From Halomarina rubra (GTDB taxonomy: Archaea > Halobacteriota > Halobacteria > Halobacteriales > Haloarculaceae): a DNA stretch of 64,000 nt. The first letter of the stretch is position 1; every line of letters begins with the position of its first letter. The stretch lies in the NCBI RefSeq assembly GCF_023699475.1, contig NZ_JALXFV010000007.1, positions 201,487 to 265,486 on the forward strand, given 5' to 3'. The translations under genes were made by a program, and so were the position numbers. Under the pieces are notes generated by a model. It saw only the letters and a program-made list of their open reading frames with translations, did not search any database and was not told the DNA's origin. This document shows positions 63,913 through 64,000 of the stretch, one piece after another.

Positions 63913-64000
63913 ATGAAACGGTCATACACACTGCTCGCAGAGTGTTGGAAATACCTCCTCATCGGCACACTTGTCTCGGTCGTGACAGTATTTCACCACC
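63913..64000 (+). CDS. Start of a membrane protein gene (cut by window end)
   Basis: The frame opens with ATG at 63913 and stays open to the window end, giving MKRSYTLLAECWKYLL, then IGTLVSVVTVFHH. A first hydrophobic helix is visible. The gene diverges from the MFS gene across 54 bp. Nothing more can be said without the following sequence. Confidence 0.4.
   Translation, partial: MKRSYTLLAECWKYLLIGTLVSVVTVFHH

Overview
The window is haloarchaeal (class Halobacteria). The signs are high GC with an Asp/Glu-rich, Lys-poor proteome, six regulators with the bacterio-opsin-activator type HTH_10 domain, a halocyanin, an RdfA/SMC-like pair, a DUF7521 protein, many twin-arginine lipoproteins and TATA boxes close to start codons. 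I cannot name the genus. I saw no rRNA, tRNA or CRISPR array.

Layout. (1) 1-8.2 kb looks like ordinary chromosome: the end of a peptide ABC transporter (two ATPases), an M32 carboxypeptidase, rdfA with an archaea-specific SMC-like gene, a NodB-type deacetylase/cyclic amidase-like hydrolase and an L-asparaginase. (2) 8.6-24.7 kb is a mosaic of short gene modules on both strands: an aminotransferase, an HTH_10 regulator, small zinc-ribbon genes, lipoproteins, an M14 carboxypeptidase, thiolase plus DUF35, a Mn-type pyrophosphatase, DoxX, HTH plus DUF7521, and a multicopper oxidase with halocyanin. The modules are punctuated by seven copies of a palindromic repeat of about 105 bp, all in the same orientation. 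(3) 24.3-34.4 kb combines gene decay with a mobile or defence-like segment: a 5'-truncated BASS transporter, a frameshifted regulator, a 1337-residue HerA/VirB4-like ATPase with Zn ribbon, winged helix and nuclease-like C-terminus, a 1 kb GTGAG-rich non-coding stretch, a PD-(D/E)xK gene interrupted by an amber codon, a CARF-like regulator, an EamA exporter and a tyrosine-recombinase remnant. (4) 34.4-62.5 kb is a metal (copper) and sulfur island: SHOCT, DUF302, a YHS-containing permease, CopB, CopZ, CopA, two Lrp/AsnC-TRASH regulators, two more copper-handling proteins, DUF4396 and a four-helix Cys-rich copper-storage protein. A complete peptide/nickel-type ABC importer is embedded in it, as is a sulfur set (TauE, SoxB-like, rhodanese-persulfide dioxygenase). 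(5) The end holds an MFS transporter and the start of another gene.

How the parts may work together. Copper would be sensed by the TRASH regulators, exported by CopA and CopB, chaperoned by CopZ, oxidised outside the cell by multicopper oxidases and stored by the Csp-like protein. The SoxB-like, persulfide dioxygenase and TauE genes suggest oxidation of sulfane sulfur to sulfite and its export. The two items I consider most worth follow-up are the directional repeat array of region 2 and the ATPase/nuclease/CARF cluster with its GTGAG-rich neighbour in region 3.
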